Notes: a model not told the origin generated them from the sequence alone. A DNA stretch of 64,000 bases from Marinifaba aquimaris (GCF_013328345.1 NZ_JABULX010000024.1:1-64000); one strand, 5' to 3'. Shown: positions 26,906 through 36,499, numbered from the stretch's first letter. A program made the numbers and translations.

Positions 26906-27936
26906 AACAAACCTTCGCTACTTTCAATGTTGACGATAAGCTCTTCTTCAACGCTTTCTAGCTCTTCAACAATTTGTTCATCATCTTCAGCAAAAAAGGC
27001 AATGTGATACATGGCCTCCCCTTCTTGCACTAAAGGGATATTTTGCTTACCTATAATAATGCCATCCTTGTTGGCAATCACTTCGCCTAACACCTCACCA
27101 TAGGGCGAGCCAATATGGGCAACAACATCGCCCTTTTTAACTTGATCGCCTAATTCAAAGTGATGGCTGACAATACCACTGGCACTGGCTCTAACCCAAC
27201 TGCTGTGGTTAGCCACAAAGGGAGTAACCTGTTTTTTCACCGCGCGTTTTTTCGGCAACATTTTTAAGTGTCTGAGCACATTAACAATGCCCTTTATACC
27301 CGCGCGAATAGATAACTCATCAAACCTTAATGCCTCACCTGCTTCATACAAAAGTACTTTGGTTTTATTCGCAACTGCAGACTCTCTTAGTGAACCATCG
27401 AGCACATTAGAATTAACTACAACAGGCACGCCAAAGACTTTGGCTAACTCCAAGGTTTCTTCATCGGCTAAATCTGCGCGAATTTGCGGCAAGTTAGAAC
27501 GGTGAATCGCCCCTGTATGCAAATCAATGCCATAATCACAATGACTGACGATTTCAGTTAAAAACTTATTCGCCAAACGCGCAGCTAATGAACCTTTGGC
27601 CGAACCAGGAAAGCTGCGATTTAAATCGCGCCTATCAGGCATATACCGACTTTGGTTCATCACGCCATACACATTCACCATAGGCACGGCGATAACGGTG
27701 CCTGCTTTAATTTTAAATCCTTTTAAGTTAATTAAACGGCGGATGATTTCAATACCGTTCAATTCATCGCCATGCACTGCTGCACTGACAAAAATAGTTG
27801 GTCCAGGCTTTTTTGCCCGAACAATATACACGGGCAAATTAACACTGGCGTCTGTATATAACCGAGCAACGGGCAATTCAATTTTTTTGGTTTCACCGAG
27901 TTTAACTTCGTGCTCACCAATTTTTAAAACAGACAT
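26902..27936 (-). CDS. Succinylglutamate desuccinylase/aspartoacylase-family zinc hydrolase
   Basis: A 344-residue protein with the M14-like zinc site HGDELNG (H55, E58) and the third ligand H140 in DYGIDLHTG, and substrate-binding Arg residues in DRRDLNRSFPG. A lipoyl-like beta domain follows (VRASASGIVSHHFELGDQVKKGDVVAHIG), and the last 30 residues are very acidic. The AstE/AspA group hydrolyses N-acyl amino acids. Located between rimK and rimB, with an excellent GGAGG site 24 bases after rimK, it likely acts on glutamate-tail products or on another RimK substrate; this is inference. Confidence 0.87.
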   Translation of the reverse strand: MSVLKIGEHEVKLGETKKIELPVARLYTDASVNLPVYIVRAKKPGPTIFVSAAVHGDELNGIEIIRRLINLKGFKIKAGTVIAVPMVNVYGVMNQSRYMPDRRDLNRSFPGSAKGSLAARLANKFLTEIVSHCDYGIDLHTGAIHRSNLPQIRADLADEETLELAKVFGVPVVVNSNVLDGSLRESAVANKTKVLLYEAGEALRFDELSIRAGIKGIVNVLRHLKMLPKKRAVKKQVTPFVANHSSWVRASASGIVSHHFELGDQVKKGDVVAHIGSPYGEVLGEVIANKDGIIIGKQNIPLVQEGEAMYHIAFFAEDDEQIVEELESVEEELIVNIESSEGLL

Positions 27937-27960
27937 TTATTATCCCTCCAGTGGGAATGT

Positions 27961-28866
27961 TTAACCTTTGCCGCGCGTTTTATTTGTCGCGGTTGCTGCT
28001 TTTTTCTCAATAAACTCAATTACTTTACCGGCTACATCTAAACCAGTAGAGGTTTCTATCCCTTCTAAACCGGGTGATGAATTCACTTCCATCACCATAG
28101 GGCCGTTGTGTGAGCGCAGTAGATCGACTCCGCAAAAACTCAAACCCATCGCTTTTGCTGCGTTCACTGCTGTTGCTCGCTCTTCTTTCGATAATTTGAC
28201 CACTTCAGCACTGCCGCCGCGGTGTAAATTTGATCTAAATTCACCTTCAGCGCCTTGACGTTTCATAGCTGCAACTACTCTATCACCCACCACTAAACAG
28301 CGAATATCAGCACCACCGGCTTCTTTAATGAACTCTTGCACTAAAATGTTGGCTTTTAATCCCATAAACGCTTCGATAATACTCTCTGCAGCTTTAGCAG
28401 TATCAGCAAGCACTACACCAATACCTTGCGTGCCTTCTAATAACTTAATCACTAAAGGTGCACCGCCAACATTTTTGATTAAGTCTTTAATGTTATCGGG
28501 TTTACTGGCAAAGCCCGTTCTGGGTAAACCAATACCTTTGCGCGATAACAACTGTAATGATCTTAACTTGTCTCGCGAGCGGCTAATGGCTACCGACTCG
28601 TTAATGTTAAACGTCCCCATCATCTCAAACTGTCTTGCTACTGCCGTACCGTAAAAAGTAATCGATGCACCAATTCGCGGAATAATGGCATCGTATTTAG
28701 GTAACTCTTCACCGTGATAACGCACTGTTGGGCGATTACTGGTGATGTCCATGTAGCAATGTAAAGTGTCGATGATGTCGACTTCATGGCCTTTAGCTTC
28801 AGCCGCTTCTTTTAAGCGACGTGTTGAATATAAGTTTTCGTTTCTAGATAAAATTGCAATGCGCAT
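27961..28866 (-). CDS. rimK: RimK, ribosomal protein S6 glutamate ligase
   Basis: A 301-residue ATP-grasp enzyme, the normal RimK length. Visible motifs are the N-terminal [31 protein letters not shown], the P-loop-like [34 protein letters not shown], and the metal-binding end [28 protein letters not shown]. RimK adds glutamates to the C-terminus of ribosomal protein S6 in the cytoplasm. It is the first gene of a three-gene operon (rimK, aspartoacylase-like, rimB). The start has a clear GGAGATCAAATCATG context. A LysR gene diverges from it, so transcription may be regulated jointly. Confidence 0.95.
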   Translation of the reverse strand: MRIAILSRNENLYSTRRLKEAAEAKGHEVDIIDTLHCYMDITSNRPTVRYHGEELPKYDAIIPRIGASITFYGTAVARQFEMMGTFNINESVAISRSRDKLRSLQLLSRKGIGLPRTGFASKPDNIKDLIKNVGGAPLVIKLLEGTQGIGVVLADTAKAAESIIEAFMGLKANILVQEFIKEAGGADIRCLVVGDRVVAAMKRQGAEGEFRSNLHRGGSAEVVKLSKEERATAVNAAKAMGLSFCGVDLLRSHNGPMVMEVNSSPGLEGIETSTGLDVAGKVIEFIEKKAATATNKTRGKG

Positions 28867-28985
28867 GATTTGATCTCCTAACCAGTAGATACGCTGTTTA
28901 TATTGGCAAAATTAGTACAAGAAAACTGAAAAGAAAAACAAAATAAACTAGACTATTTGATAAGATTTTTTTATTAAAAAAGCCA

Positions 28986-29828
28986 ATGAAAATAGAGCTT
29001 ATCAGTACTTTTTTAGAAGTCAGTCAAACTTTGCATTTTCGAATTGCTGCCGAAAATTTGTACGTTACACAAGCGGCAATCAGTTCAAGAATTAAGCAGT
29101 TAGAGCAAGAGTTAGGTGTTTTATTATTTGACCGTTCTCAAAAACGATTAAAGCTCACACCTGAAGGCCACCGCATGGTCAAACACGCCAATGAAATGAT
29201 GATCATGTGGCAAAAACTCAAACAAGATGTTGGAGTAGGCTCGGGTTTATCAAACCAACTTTACGTCGGCTCTATGATGTCTATTTGGGATATTGTGCTG
29301 CAAGACTGGCTACAAAAAATCCACCGAAACTTAGATGATGTTAGCTTGTATACCCGTACTTTTTCAGCGATAGAGCTGCGTAAACAAGTTGTCAGCCGCT
29401 TGATTGATATTGCTTTTTTATTCGAACCACCTTATGTCGATGATATCGAATGTGAAAAAGTCAGCAGCGTGCCATTACAGTTAGTTTCAACCTTTGCCGG
29501 TGCTCACTCGAGTGCATTAGAAAATATGATCATGGTCGATTACGGCGAATCGGTGAATAGCCAATTTATGCGTGACTTTGCCGATACCACAATCGTTAGA
29601 CACAATATGAGCCAGCCACGTATTGCAATGAATTTTATTTTAGAAGCCGGTGGTTGTGCTTACCTGCCTAAACAAATGTGTTTTGAAGCTCTGAGAAAAA
29701 ACAAACTGCATTTAGTGCAAGACGCGCCAAGTTACAGTCGAGATATTTACGCCATATATCTTGTTAACAGCCATAAAAAAGCACTGATTCAAGACGCACT
29801 GCAACTATTTCCCTACCTGCGAAGCTAA
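28986..29828 (+). CDS. LysR-family regulator, HdfR-like
   Basis: A 280-residue protein with a LysR winged helix (LISTFLEVSQTLHFRIAAENLYVTQAAISSRIKQLEQELGVLLFDR) and a shorter effector-binding domain. The helix and LFDRSQKRLKLTPEG resemble HdfR, a flagellar-gene regulator in enterobacteria, but I cannot assign orthology. It diverges from rimK with 119 bases between start codons, so the rim operon is a likely target. It ends at a perfect 14-base inverted repeat. Confidence 0.85.
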   Translation: MKIELISTFLEVSQTLHFRIAAENLYVTQAAISSRIKQLEQELGVLLFDRSQKRLKLTPEGHRMVKHANEMMIMWQKLKQDVGVGSGLSNQLYVGSMMSIWDIVLQDWLQKIHRNLDDVSLYTRTFSAIELRKQVVSRLIDIAFLFEPPYVDDIECEKVSSVPLQLVSTFAGAHSSALENMIMVDYGESVNSQFMRDFADTTIVRHNMSQPRIAMNFILEAGGCAYLPKQMCFEALRKNKLHLVQDAPSYSRDIYAIYLVNSHKKALIQDALQLFPYLRS

Positions 29829-29838
29829 AATTAATTTT

Positions 29839-29872
29839 ACAGGTTTGATAAAAATTCTTTATCAAACCTGTC
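29839..29872. terminator. Perfect 14-base stem terminator between convergent genes
   Basis: Arms ACAGGTTTGATAAA and TTTATCAAACCTGT with loop AATTC. It separates the LysR gene (plus) and the MscS gene (minus). Confidence 0.8.
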
Positions 29873-29902
29873 ATTTAATAGCAATAAACTAAATTATTTT
29901 AA

Positions 29903-30751
29903 CTACTCTGTAGCCGAGGTAGGTTCAGAAGGCATGTTTAACGATCTTACTTGTTGATACCAAAGCTTGAAAAAGTCCTGTTTTAGCTTTTGCTCTATCT
30001 TGATGGCTTGCTCAGTCGGGCAAAATAAACAAAAAGTAAAACGTATTCTGCCCAGTTCCGTTGTCCCGATTTCCAATGACGGCTCAGGCCCCGGTATTTG
30101 TACATCTAAACGCTTTTCAATCATGGCACTGTAACGCTCTGCTACATCATTAAAATCATGACAATACTCTTTTGCCAAAGCCATCAACTCAGCTTTAACA
30201 CTGAAAGGGTCGACCTTGGCATCATCACAGGTCACAGTAAAACTGTGATTGGCGTAACGCCTTAAGTAATTTAAGTTTTTAATGGGATGCGACATCAACT
30301 GATTGTTGGGTATAAAAATAGTCCGTCCAGTAAATGTGTAACTTTCTAAATCAACCTCAAGTAGCGTGGCTTTGGCCCAATCGGTTTCAGATACTTCACC
30401 AACAAAATCATCGACTTGGATCCAATCACCAATGCGAAACGGATTGGTACTCGATATGTACAAAAAGCCAATGAAGCACTGGATAAACTCTTTCGTCGCA
30501 ATGATGATTGCCACCATAAAAGCAGCAATAGACAAGGCAAATTTTTGTAGCTCGTTATGCCAAATGGTAAATAAACAAATAAGTAAAATAAGATTCAGTA
30601 AGTTTTTGATATTGTTAACTAAGTAACGCTTATCGACACCGCGTTTGGCTGAACGTGAGCGAATAAACTTTGTTGCACCAAACTTTAGCAGCCAGATAAA
30701 AATGACCAAAAACAAACAAATGTATAAGCGAATCTGAACGGAGTTATCCAT
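29903..30751 (-). CDS. Small-conductance mechanosensitive channel (MscS family)
   Basis: The frame extends to a TTG at 30784, but ATG 30751 gives a normal start (282 residues). Two hydrophobic N-terminal helices are followed by the pore helix AAFMVAIIIATKEFIQCFIGFLYI and then the MscS beta-domain, FRIGDWIQVDDFVGEVSETDWAKATLLEVD and GRTIFIPNNQLMSHPIKNLNY. These are the MscS landmarks. It protects the cell from hypo-osmotic shock by opening under membrane tension. Family members of this size form heptamers. It is a single gene, convergent with the LysR gene. Confidence 0.88.
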   Translation of the reverse strand: MDNSVQIRLYICLFLVIFIWLLKFGATKFIRSRSAKRGVDKRYLVNNIKNLLNLILLICLFTIWHNELQKFALSIAAFMVAIIIATKEFIQCFIGFLYISSTNPFRIGDWIQVDDFVGEVSETDWAKATLLEVDLESYTFTGRTIFIPNNQLMSHPIKNLNYLRRYANHSFTVTCDDAKVDPFSVKAELMALAKEYCHDFNDVAERYSAMIEKRLDVQIPGPEPSLEIGTTELGRIRFTFCLFCPTEQAIKIEQKLKQDFFKLWYQQVRSLNMPSEPTSATE

Positions 30752-30846
30752 AGCAACTAAGTAACCTTTACCACTACCAATCAAAAGTATAAGAGATTAT
30801 TGCTAAGCCTGAGTGAAGCACTGACAAAAACGCTAAAAAATAGGCA

Positions 30847-30878
30847 CAAAAAAGCCGAAACCAAAGTTTCGGCTTTTT
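30847..30878 (-). terminator. Terminator of gltS
   Basis: GCCGAAAC/GTTTCGGC stem with loop CAAA, flanked by A-rich and T-rich tracts. It lies just after the gltS stop on the minus strand. Confidence 0.88.
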
Positions 30879-30894
30879 AGTTTTTCCAACTCGA

Positions 30895-32118
30895 TTAAAA
30901 GTTATTTAAGAAGAATGGAATCATCAACGCATTGACGAGATCAATAAAGAAGGCACACACTAAAGGCACAATGATAAAGGCTAAGTGCGACGTACCATAA
31001 CGCGCAGAAACAGCAGACATATTGGCCATAGCCGTAGGTGTAGAGCCAAGAGATATACCACCAAAGCCCGAGCAAATGACCGCTGCATCATAGTTACGCC
31101 CCATCGCAGGGAAGATAACAAAGATATTGATTAATACCGCAACGATAAACTGCGCACCTAAAATAGTGAAAATAGGCCCTGCTAACTCAATCAAGGTCCA
31201 TAACTGCATACTCATTAATGACATCGCAAGAAAAGTACCTAAAGAGACATCAGCAATCAATGCAATTGCCGGTGAGCGACTTGGCCACTTTAAACCAGAA
31301 ATACGCGGACGAGATTGTGGAACTAAATTGGTGATTAAGATACCAGCAAATAAACACGTCACAAACATAGGCAAATCTAGACCCAGCGTAGTGACCAATT
31401 TATTTAATAACAAACCGACAATAACACAGAAGTGAATAGCAAAAATGGCATCTAAAAAGGCAAAGCTACTAATTTGTGAATCATCTTTTTGTTCGGTTAT
31501 ACCCACATTCACTTTTTCAGTTGGTTTAGGTTGTAAGTTGTGACGAGTAATTAAGAATTTGGCTATAGGCCCACCCATAATACTGGCGAGAATCAAACCA
31601 AAGGTTGCACAGGCAATACCAATTTCCATCGCGCTTTGAATGCCAAATTGCTCTTCAATCTTAGGCGCCCAAGCAATCGCCGTTCCGTGACCACCAATCA
31701 GTGAAACAGAACCACCAAGTAAACCCACAGGTGTTTCCTTATCAAATAACGAAGCCACACCAATACCGGTTAAGTTTTGAATCACCATATAACCAACGGT
31801 TAAGCCGAGTAAGATCACCAATGGCATACCGCCTTTGAGTAGGTCTTTTAAGCTGGCATTGATACCGATGGTGGTGAAAAAGTAAACGAGCAGCACATCA
31901 CGTGCAACCAATTCAAACTCAATCTCGATTGAAGTCACAGCATAAAATAAGGCAATTAACACAGAGACTAATAAACCACCCGATACGGGCTCTGGGATAC
32001 TGTACTCTTTTAAAAAGCCAACTGAATTATTGAGACGACGCCCAATAAAGAGCACGAAGATACCGATAGTAACAGCGAAAAAAGACTGTATATGCAGAAC
32101 GTTATCAGTGAATTCCAT
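30895..32118 (-). CDS. gltS: Sodium/glutamate symporter GltS
   Basis: A 407-residue inner-membrane protein with about ten hydrophobic helices. The conserved re-entrant loop motifs GGSVSLIGGHGTAIAWAP and GFGGISLGSTPTAMANMSAV, together with the N-terminal LKEYSIPEPVSGGLL, are those of GltS. It imports glutamate with sodium. It forms its own unit, ending in a clear hairpin. Glutamate import near a RimK glutamate-ligase operon may be coincidence. Confidence 0.95.
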   Translation of the reverse strand: MEFTDNVLHIQSFFAVTIGIFVLFIGRRLNNSVGFLKEYSIPEPVSGGLLVSVLIALFYAVTSIEIEFELVARDVLLVYFFTTIGINASLKDLLKGGMPLVILLGLTVGYMVIQNLTGIGVASLFDKETPVGLLGGSVSLIGGHGTAIAWAPKIEEQFGIQSAMEIGIACATFGLILASIMGGPIAKFLITRHNLQPKPTEKVNVGITEQKDDSQISSFAFLDAIFAIHFCVIVGLLLNKLVTTLGLDLPMFVTCLFAGILITNLVPQSRPRISGLKWPSRSPAIALIADVSLGTFLAMSLMSMQLWTLIELAGPIFTILGAQFIVAVLINIFVIFPAMGRNYDAAVICSGFGGISLGSTPTAMANMSAVSARYGTSHLAFIIVPLVCAFFIDLVNALMIPFFLNNF

Positions 32119-32357
32119 AACACCAACTTATTATTAGTTATTTGAATTAATCCATTTTTCGTTAAGCCCTAACACCATAGTTAGACAGCTCAAAAACGAA
32201 AACTAATTTAATTAAAGCACAAGATTATGACTTTTATTTTGCTCATTAATAATATATGACAAAGCTTATAAAACCATAGCAGCTGTACATAACTTGATGC
32301 TATTTAGCAGAATTTTTCAACTACACAGTTTGGGCTATTACCCGTTTAAATCCGTAT

Positions 32358-33278
32358 TTAAAGTGGCTTTATGCCAAAAATTTGCTTGTAAAATTTTTGT
32401 GGATTTACAGTTTTATACAAGCCAAAACGCTTTACGGTTTGTTTTTTACTGCCAAGCCATGAGCCAAATAAGCGATCCCATATTGACAAACTTGCACCGA
32501 AGTTCTTATCTAGATGTTGCGCATGACTACTGTGATGAATTTGGTGCTGTGCTGGGCTGATGAACCAGTTTTCAAACTTGCCAAAACCTAACCAAACATG
32601 GCTATGTCTTAAATTAGCGCCAGCTAAATTAAACACTAGGTTAAAGATACTGACACCCAAAACTTCATACACGCCAATGCGCCCGACAAAACAATAAATA
32701 AACACACCACTGACAGTTCCTGTGACAACAAGGCTTCTACAGGCATTAATACAATATTCAATAAAGTGAACTCGATACAAAGTCAGCGGTGTCATTGTCA
32801 GAGCACTGTGATGAATAGCGTGAAAACGCCATAACAGGGGGACTTTGTGATAGGCGTAATGAACGAGAAAACGGCTGAAATCTTCAAATAGAAAAACCGT
32901 AATAGTAAAGAGCAACATCAAACTTAAGCTAGAGATTTGGATAAAATCGCCACTGCCAAAAAACGCCGTTAAAAAGCGGTAGACAGACATCGCCCAAGCA
33001 ACCTGCCCTGTTAATAATGGTAACAGTAGGAATAAAGCCAGTAACTGATTAACCGTAATCCATTTGAGATCGAGCTGACTGCTTTTACTGAACCAATATT
33101 TAGCTGAACAGCTTTTTTTCAGTAGTGACAGCAATGATTGACTCGTCATGAATGCCCATACCAAAGCCAAACCTAAACCCGACAGTAAATAAAGCCAGTA
33201 AATGCGTTTGCTCGGGTTAAGTACGTAATGGGCAAGCTCAACGAGTGCGCCTTGTATTTGCGTAAACGCCTCAAACAT
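32358..33278 (-). CDS. Fatty acid hydroxylase/sterol desaturase family protein
   Basis: A 306-residue membrane protein with several hydrophobic helices and the di-iron histidine boxes: HYAYH (H140, H144), HAIHH (H153, H156, H157), HSH (H225, H227) and HQIHH (H245, H248, H249). ATG 33278 is preferred over a TTG at 33287 because of its spacing from an AAGGTG site. These enzymes hydroxylate or desaturate lipids at the inner membrane with O2. Substrate unknown; carotenoid, sterol-like or fatty-acyl lipids are all possible. Single-gene unit. Confidence 0.87.
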   Translation of the reverse strand: MFEAFTQIQGALVELAHYVLNPSKRIYWLYLLSGLGLALVWAFMTSQSLLSLLKKSCSAKYWFSKSSQLDLKWITVNQLLALFLLLPLLTGQVAWAMSVYRFLTAFFGSGDFIQISSLSLMLLFTITVFLFEDFSRFLVHYAYHKVPLLWRFHAIHHSALTMTPLTLYRVHFIEYCINACRSLVVTGTVSGVFIYCFVGRIGVYEVLGVSIFNLVFNLAGANLRHSHVWLGFGKFENWFISPAQHQIHHSSHAQHLDKNFGASLSIWDRLFGSWLGSKKQTVKRFGLYKTVNPQKFYKQIFGIKPL

Positions 33279-33375
33279 AAAGCTCAATTCACCTTGGTAA
33301 TAACAAAAATTTAATCGCGCTTATTCTAACTTGTACAGTCAAAAAATAAACAACAAAACGCCATTGATAAGTCAA

Positions 33376-33392
33376 ATGATAATAGTTATCAT
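33376..33392. promoter_or_regulatory. Candidate Fur box before the imelysin gene
   Basis: Perfect arms ATGATAA and TTATCAT separated by TAG, followed by more AT-rich ATAATCATAT. This matches the hexamer pattern of Fur operators. It lies 51 bases before the ATG of the imelysin gene, a sensible place for an iron-repressed promoter. By inspection only. Confidence 0.65.
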
Positions 33393-33443
33393 AATCATAT
33401 AACAATTCTAACATCTAACTACTAATCACAAGAGAACAACCTC

Positions 33444-34712
33444 ATGTTCAAAAAAACACTTTCTACGCTTGCTGTTTTATCTGCAATGAGCCTCACTGTT
33501 GCTTGTAGCGATGACGATGACTACACCTATACAAGTGCCAGAACCTCAACACAAACAGATACTGAAGTTGAAGCGATCACTACTGACACAGTAAAAGCCA
33601 ATTATGTAGCTATGGCTTATGCAGCTTATTCTGATTCACTGACGACAGCTCAAGCTCTACAAGAAGCTGTTGATGCCTTTATTGCAGCACCCACTGAAGA
33701 TAATTTGACAGCAGCCAAAGCCGCTTACAAAGTAGCGCGCGCACCTTATCAAGAATCAGAGATCATGCGCTGGGATAGCAATATCACAGTAGGTAAAGAC
33801 CTAACAACTGACGGCGGCGTGGCTAGCGTTGATGAGTGGGAAGGCCAAGTAAATGCATGGCCATTAGATGAAAACCACATTGTTAGCATTATTGAAGGTA
33901 GTGCGCAGATTGACACTGCTCTATTACTTGATCAAAACGGCGCAAACGATAACGAAGCGAACGTTACTACCGGTGTTCACGCTATCGAATTTATGCTTTG
34001 GGGTGAAGACACGCACGGTACAGATGCAGGCGCAGGTGAGCGAGCAGCGGTTGAATTTGATGTTAACAACTGCGCAGATGCCCTATGCGATCGCCGAGCT
34101 CAATATTTAAAAGTTGCTACTGACTTATTAGTTGATGACTTAGTGCTGATGCAAGCGGAATGGAGTGCGGATGCTGTGACTACAGAAGGCACATTGGCAT
34201 ATAACTTCACAGAAAGTGAATTAGCACTTGATTACATCTTAGGTTCTATTCATGCGATGGCGACAGACGAATTAGCGGGTGCACGTATGAACTCAGGCCT
34301 GACGTTAGGCGATCCAGAAGAAGAGCACGACTGCTTTAGTGATTTAAGTCATGTTGCTATTTATCACAACTTCCAAGGTGTAAAAAACGCATTTTACGGT
34401 AACTATGGCGAGATTGACGGTCCAGGTATTGGCGACCTTATTCGCGAAGCAGATGAAACGACTTACAGTGATATCGATGAAGCGTTAACCAGCATCGAAA
34501 CCCATATGGCACAAATTCTTGCCTTTGGTGAAGACGAAACGAACCCTGTGAAATTTGACCAAATTATCGGTCAAGCATCAACTGATGCAGAGCGTCAAGT
34601 TGCAGAAGCAGCCGTTGCAGAATTAATTGGCTTAGATGCCAAATTAAAAGCCGCAACAGAAGTGCTGTCACTTAACCCAATTGACACAACTGGTGGTGGT
34701 GACGGCGATTAA
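33444..34712 (+). CDS. Imelysin-family (M75) lipoprotein
   Basis: A 422-residue protein with a lipobox, LTVAC at C21, so it is probably an outer- or inner-membrane lipoprotein facing the periplasm. The imelysin signature GxHxxE is present as GVHAIEFMLWGED (H179, E182), with the supporting KVARAPYQESEIMRWDS segment. Imelysin-like proteins (IrpA/EfeO-related) are iron-regulated and bind metal. A Fur box before the gene supports iron control. It is followed 78 bases later by a di-heme oxidoredictase gene, a common partner in marine gammaproteobacteria. Confidence 0.9.
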   Translation: MFKKTLSTLAVLSAMSLTVACSDDDDYTYTSARTSTQTDTEVEAITTDTVKANYVAMAYAAYSDSLTTAQALQEAVDAFIAAPTEDNLTAAKAAYKVARAPYQESEIMRWDSNITVGKDLTTDGGVASVDEWEGQVNAWPLDENHIVSIIEGSAQIDTALLLDQNGANDNEANVTTGVHAIEFMLWGEDTHGTDAGAGERAAVEFDVNNCADALCDRRAQYLKVATDLLVDDLVLMQAEWSADAVTTEGTLAYNFTESELALDYILGSIHAMATDELAGARMNSGLTLGDPEEEHDCFSDLSHVAIYHNFQGVKNAFYGNYGEIDGPGIGDLIREADETTYSDIDEALTSIETHMAQILAFGEDETNPVKFDQIIGQASTDAERQVAEAAVAELIGLDAKLKAATEVLSLNPIDTTGGGDGD

Positions 34713-34735
34713 GCCCCTCCTCCAGCCTTAAATAC

Positions 34736-34768
34736 AGCGCTATTGCCTAATAAGGCTTAGCGCTTTTT
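34736..34768 (+). terminator. Imperfect hairpin between imelysin and di-heme genes
   Basis: Arms AGCGCTATTGCCT and AGGCTTAGCGCT (one mismatch or bulge) followed by T5. It may give partial termination and set the ratio of the two products. Confidence 0.55.
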
Positions 34769-34790
34769 ACGTTTTAAAAGACCTGAATTT

Positions 34791-36425
34791 ATGAAAACTC
34801 ACTCTCTGATCAGTTTAGCTTTACTGTCACTTGTATTGACCGCTTGCGGAGGCGGCTCAGGTGGTAGTGGGGAGACTAAAACCAATCCTGTTGTTACCAA
34901 TACTCAAACGTCGACACAAACGGCCACCGAAACGGTCACATCAACACAGACAGAAACAGAAACAGAAACCGACACCGACTCAGATACAGCAACCGAAACT
35001 GAAACCGAGCTAAAAATAGAACACCTATCAGGCGGTGAAACCAGTACCCCCGATAACACTGCAGATGCTTTTTCAGAACGCTCTTTTAATATGACCGACG
35101 TGCAGCGCATTGCACAGTTTGAATTAGGCGATGATTTTTTCCAAAACCCTTGGGTTGCAGGCAGTGCAAGTACATCATCGAGAGACGGACTGGGTGGATT
35201 ATTTAACAACAATGCTTGCCAAGACTGCCATATTCGCGATGGCCGGGGCCATGCACCGAGTGGCTTAATGACAGATGGCGATGAAGATTTTGCCAGTATC
35301 TTATTTAGAGCGGCGCGCAGTAATATCAGTGAAGATGAAAAAGTACAAATGCTCAATTCACTGCTCGCTAATGTTGAAGATTCAAGTGTTGGGGCTCAAC
35401 TTCAGCAAGAAGCCATCGCGCAAGTAATGCCAGAAGTTGAACTCGGTATTGAGTATGAAACAAAAACAGTGACCTTTGCTGATGGTTACCAAGTTGAGCT
35501 TCGCGACCCAATTTGGCACTTAACAAGCACAAGAGCAGCACAAGGTTATGACTTTGATGCTGATACTGTCTTTTCAGCGCGTGTTGCCCCACCTATGATA
35601 GGTTTGGGTTTATTAGCCTTAATTTCTGAACAAACGATCTTGGCTAATCAAGACATCAATGACACAGATAATGATGGCATCTCAGGCAAAGCTAATTATG
35701 TTTGGAGTGTTAAAGATCAAGCTATCGCACTTGGTCGTTTTGGCTGGAAAGCATCACAACCTTCTTTAATTGAGCAATCAGCTGCGGCGTTTGTCAACGA
35801 TATGGGGTTAACCAATAAATTCCATCAGCAAGAATCCTGTTTAGCGCATCAAACAGATTGCATTAACGCACCTAATGGCAATGGCGATAGTGTCAACGAC
35901 TATGATTATGAAGTATCGGATATCATTTTAGACGCAGTTGGCTTTTACTCTGCTCATTTATCCGTTCCGCAACGAAAAAACGCCTATGATGATGATGTGC
36001 AGCGCGGCAAAGCGTTGTTCATGCAAGCGGGTTGTCAGCATTGCCATACCCCAAGTTATGTCACCGAATACAGTGACGAACACCCTGAACTGTCTGAGCA
36101 AACTATCTTCCCTTATACCGACTTATTACTCCACGATATGGGCGAAGATTTAGCGGACTTTACCCAAGACAATCAACCAGCCAGTAGCGACATGCTTTAT
36201 GAGTTTTTAGCGACGGCTACAGAATGGCGCACACCGCCATTGTGGGGAATTGGACGGGCAAAAACGGTCGACCCAGAAGCGAGCTTTTTACACGATGGCC
36301 GCGCGAGAACCATAATGGAAGCCGTACTCTGGCACGGTGGTGAAGCCCAAGCGGCAAAACAGGCGGTTTTACAATTTAATGCCGAACAGCGAAGCGATTT
36401 TAACGCGTTTTTAAACGACTTATAA
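34791..36425 (+). CDS. Di-heme oxidoredictase (DUF1111) lipoprotein
   Basis: A 544-residue lipoprotein (lipobox LVLTAC, C19 followed by GGGSGG). A Thr/Glu-rich linker (about residues 36-75, with TETETET and TDTDSDT) separates the anchor from the catalytic part. Two c-type heme sites are visible: CQDCH (C143-H147) and CQHCH (C415-H419). The segments FNNNACQDCHIRDGRGH and RTPPLWGIGRAKTVDPEASFLHDGRARTIMEAVLWHGGEA match the DUF1111 family. It probably transfers electrons in the periplasm, perhaps with iron acquisition or redox of the imelysin partner. It shares an iron-regulated context with the imelysin gene. Confidence 0.92.
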   Translation: MKTHSLISLALLSLVLTACGGGSGGSGETKTNPVVTNTQTSTQTATETVTSTQTETETETDTDSDTATETETELKIEHLSGGETSTPDNTADAFSERSFNMTDVQRIAQFELGDDFFQNPWVAGSASTSSRDGLGGLFNNNACQDCHIRDGRGHAPSGLMTDGDEDFASILFRAARSNISEDEKVQMLNSLLANVEDSSVGAQLQQEAIAQVMPEVELGIEYETKTVTFADGYQVELRDPIWHLTSTRAAQGYDFDADTVFSARVAPPMIGLGLLALISEQTILANQDINDTDNDGISGKANYVWSVKDQAIALGRFGWKASQPSLIEQSAAAFVNDMGLTNKFHQQESCLAHQTDCINAPNGNGDSVNDYDYEVSDIILDAVGFYSAHLSVPQRKNAYDDDVQRGKALFMQAGCQHCHTPSYVTEYSDEHPELSEQTIFPYTDLLLHDMGEDLADFTQDNQPASSDMLYEFLATATEWRTPPLWGIGRAKTVDPEASFLHDGRARTIMEAVLWHGGEAQAAKQAVLQFNAEQRSDFNAFLNDL

Positions 36426-36440
36426 AAGCGAACAAATAAC

Positions 36441-36480
36441 AAAAAGACGCGTCAATCTATTCTATTGGCGCGTCTTTTTT
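36441..36480. terminator. Terminator between convergent units
   Basis: GACGCGTCAAT/ATTGGCGCGTC arms (one G-T pair) with loop CTATTCT, A5 before and T6 after. It serves the di-heme gene and the membrane-protein operon on the minus strand. Confidence 0.87.
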
Positions 36481-36499
36481 AATGAATAACGTATCGCAA

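Noticed and set aside
34904-35356. A 150-codon minus-strand frame rich in Ser and Val
   Set aside because: Its repetitive residues are the complement of the Thr/Glu linker codons of the di-heme lipoprotein gene.
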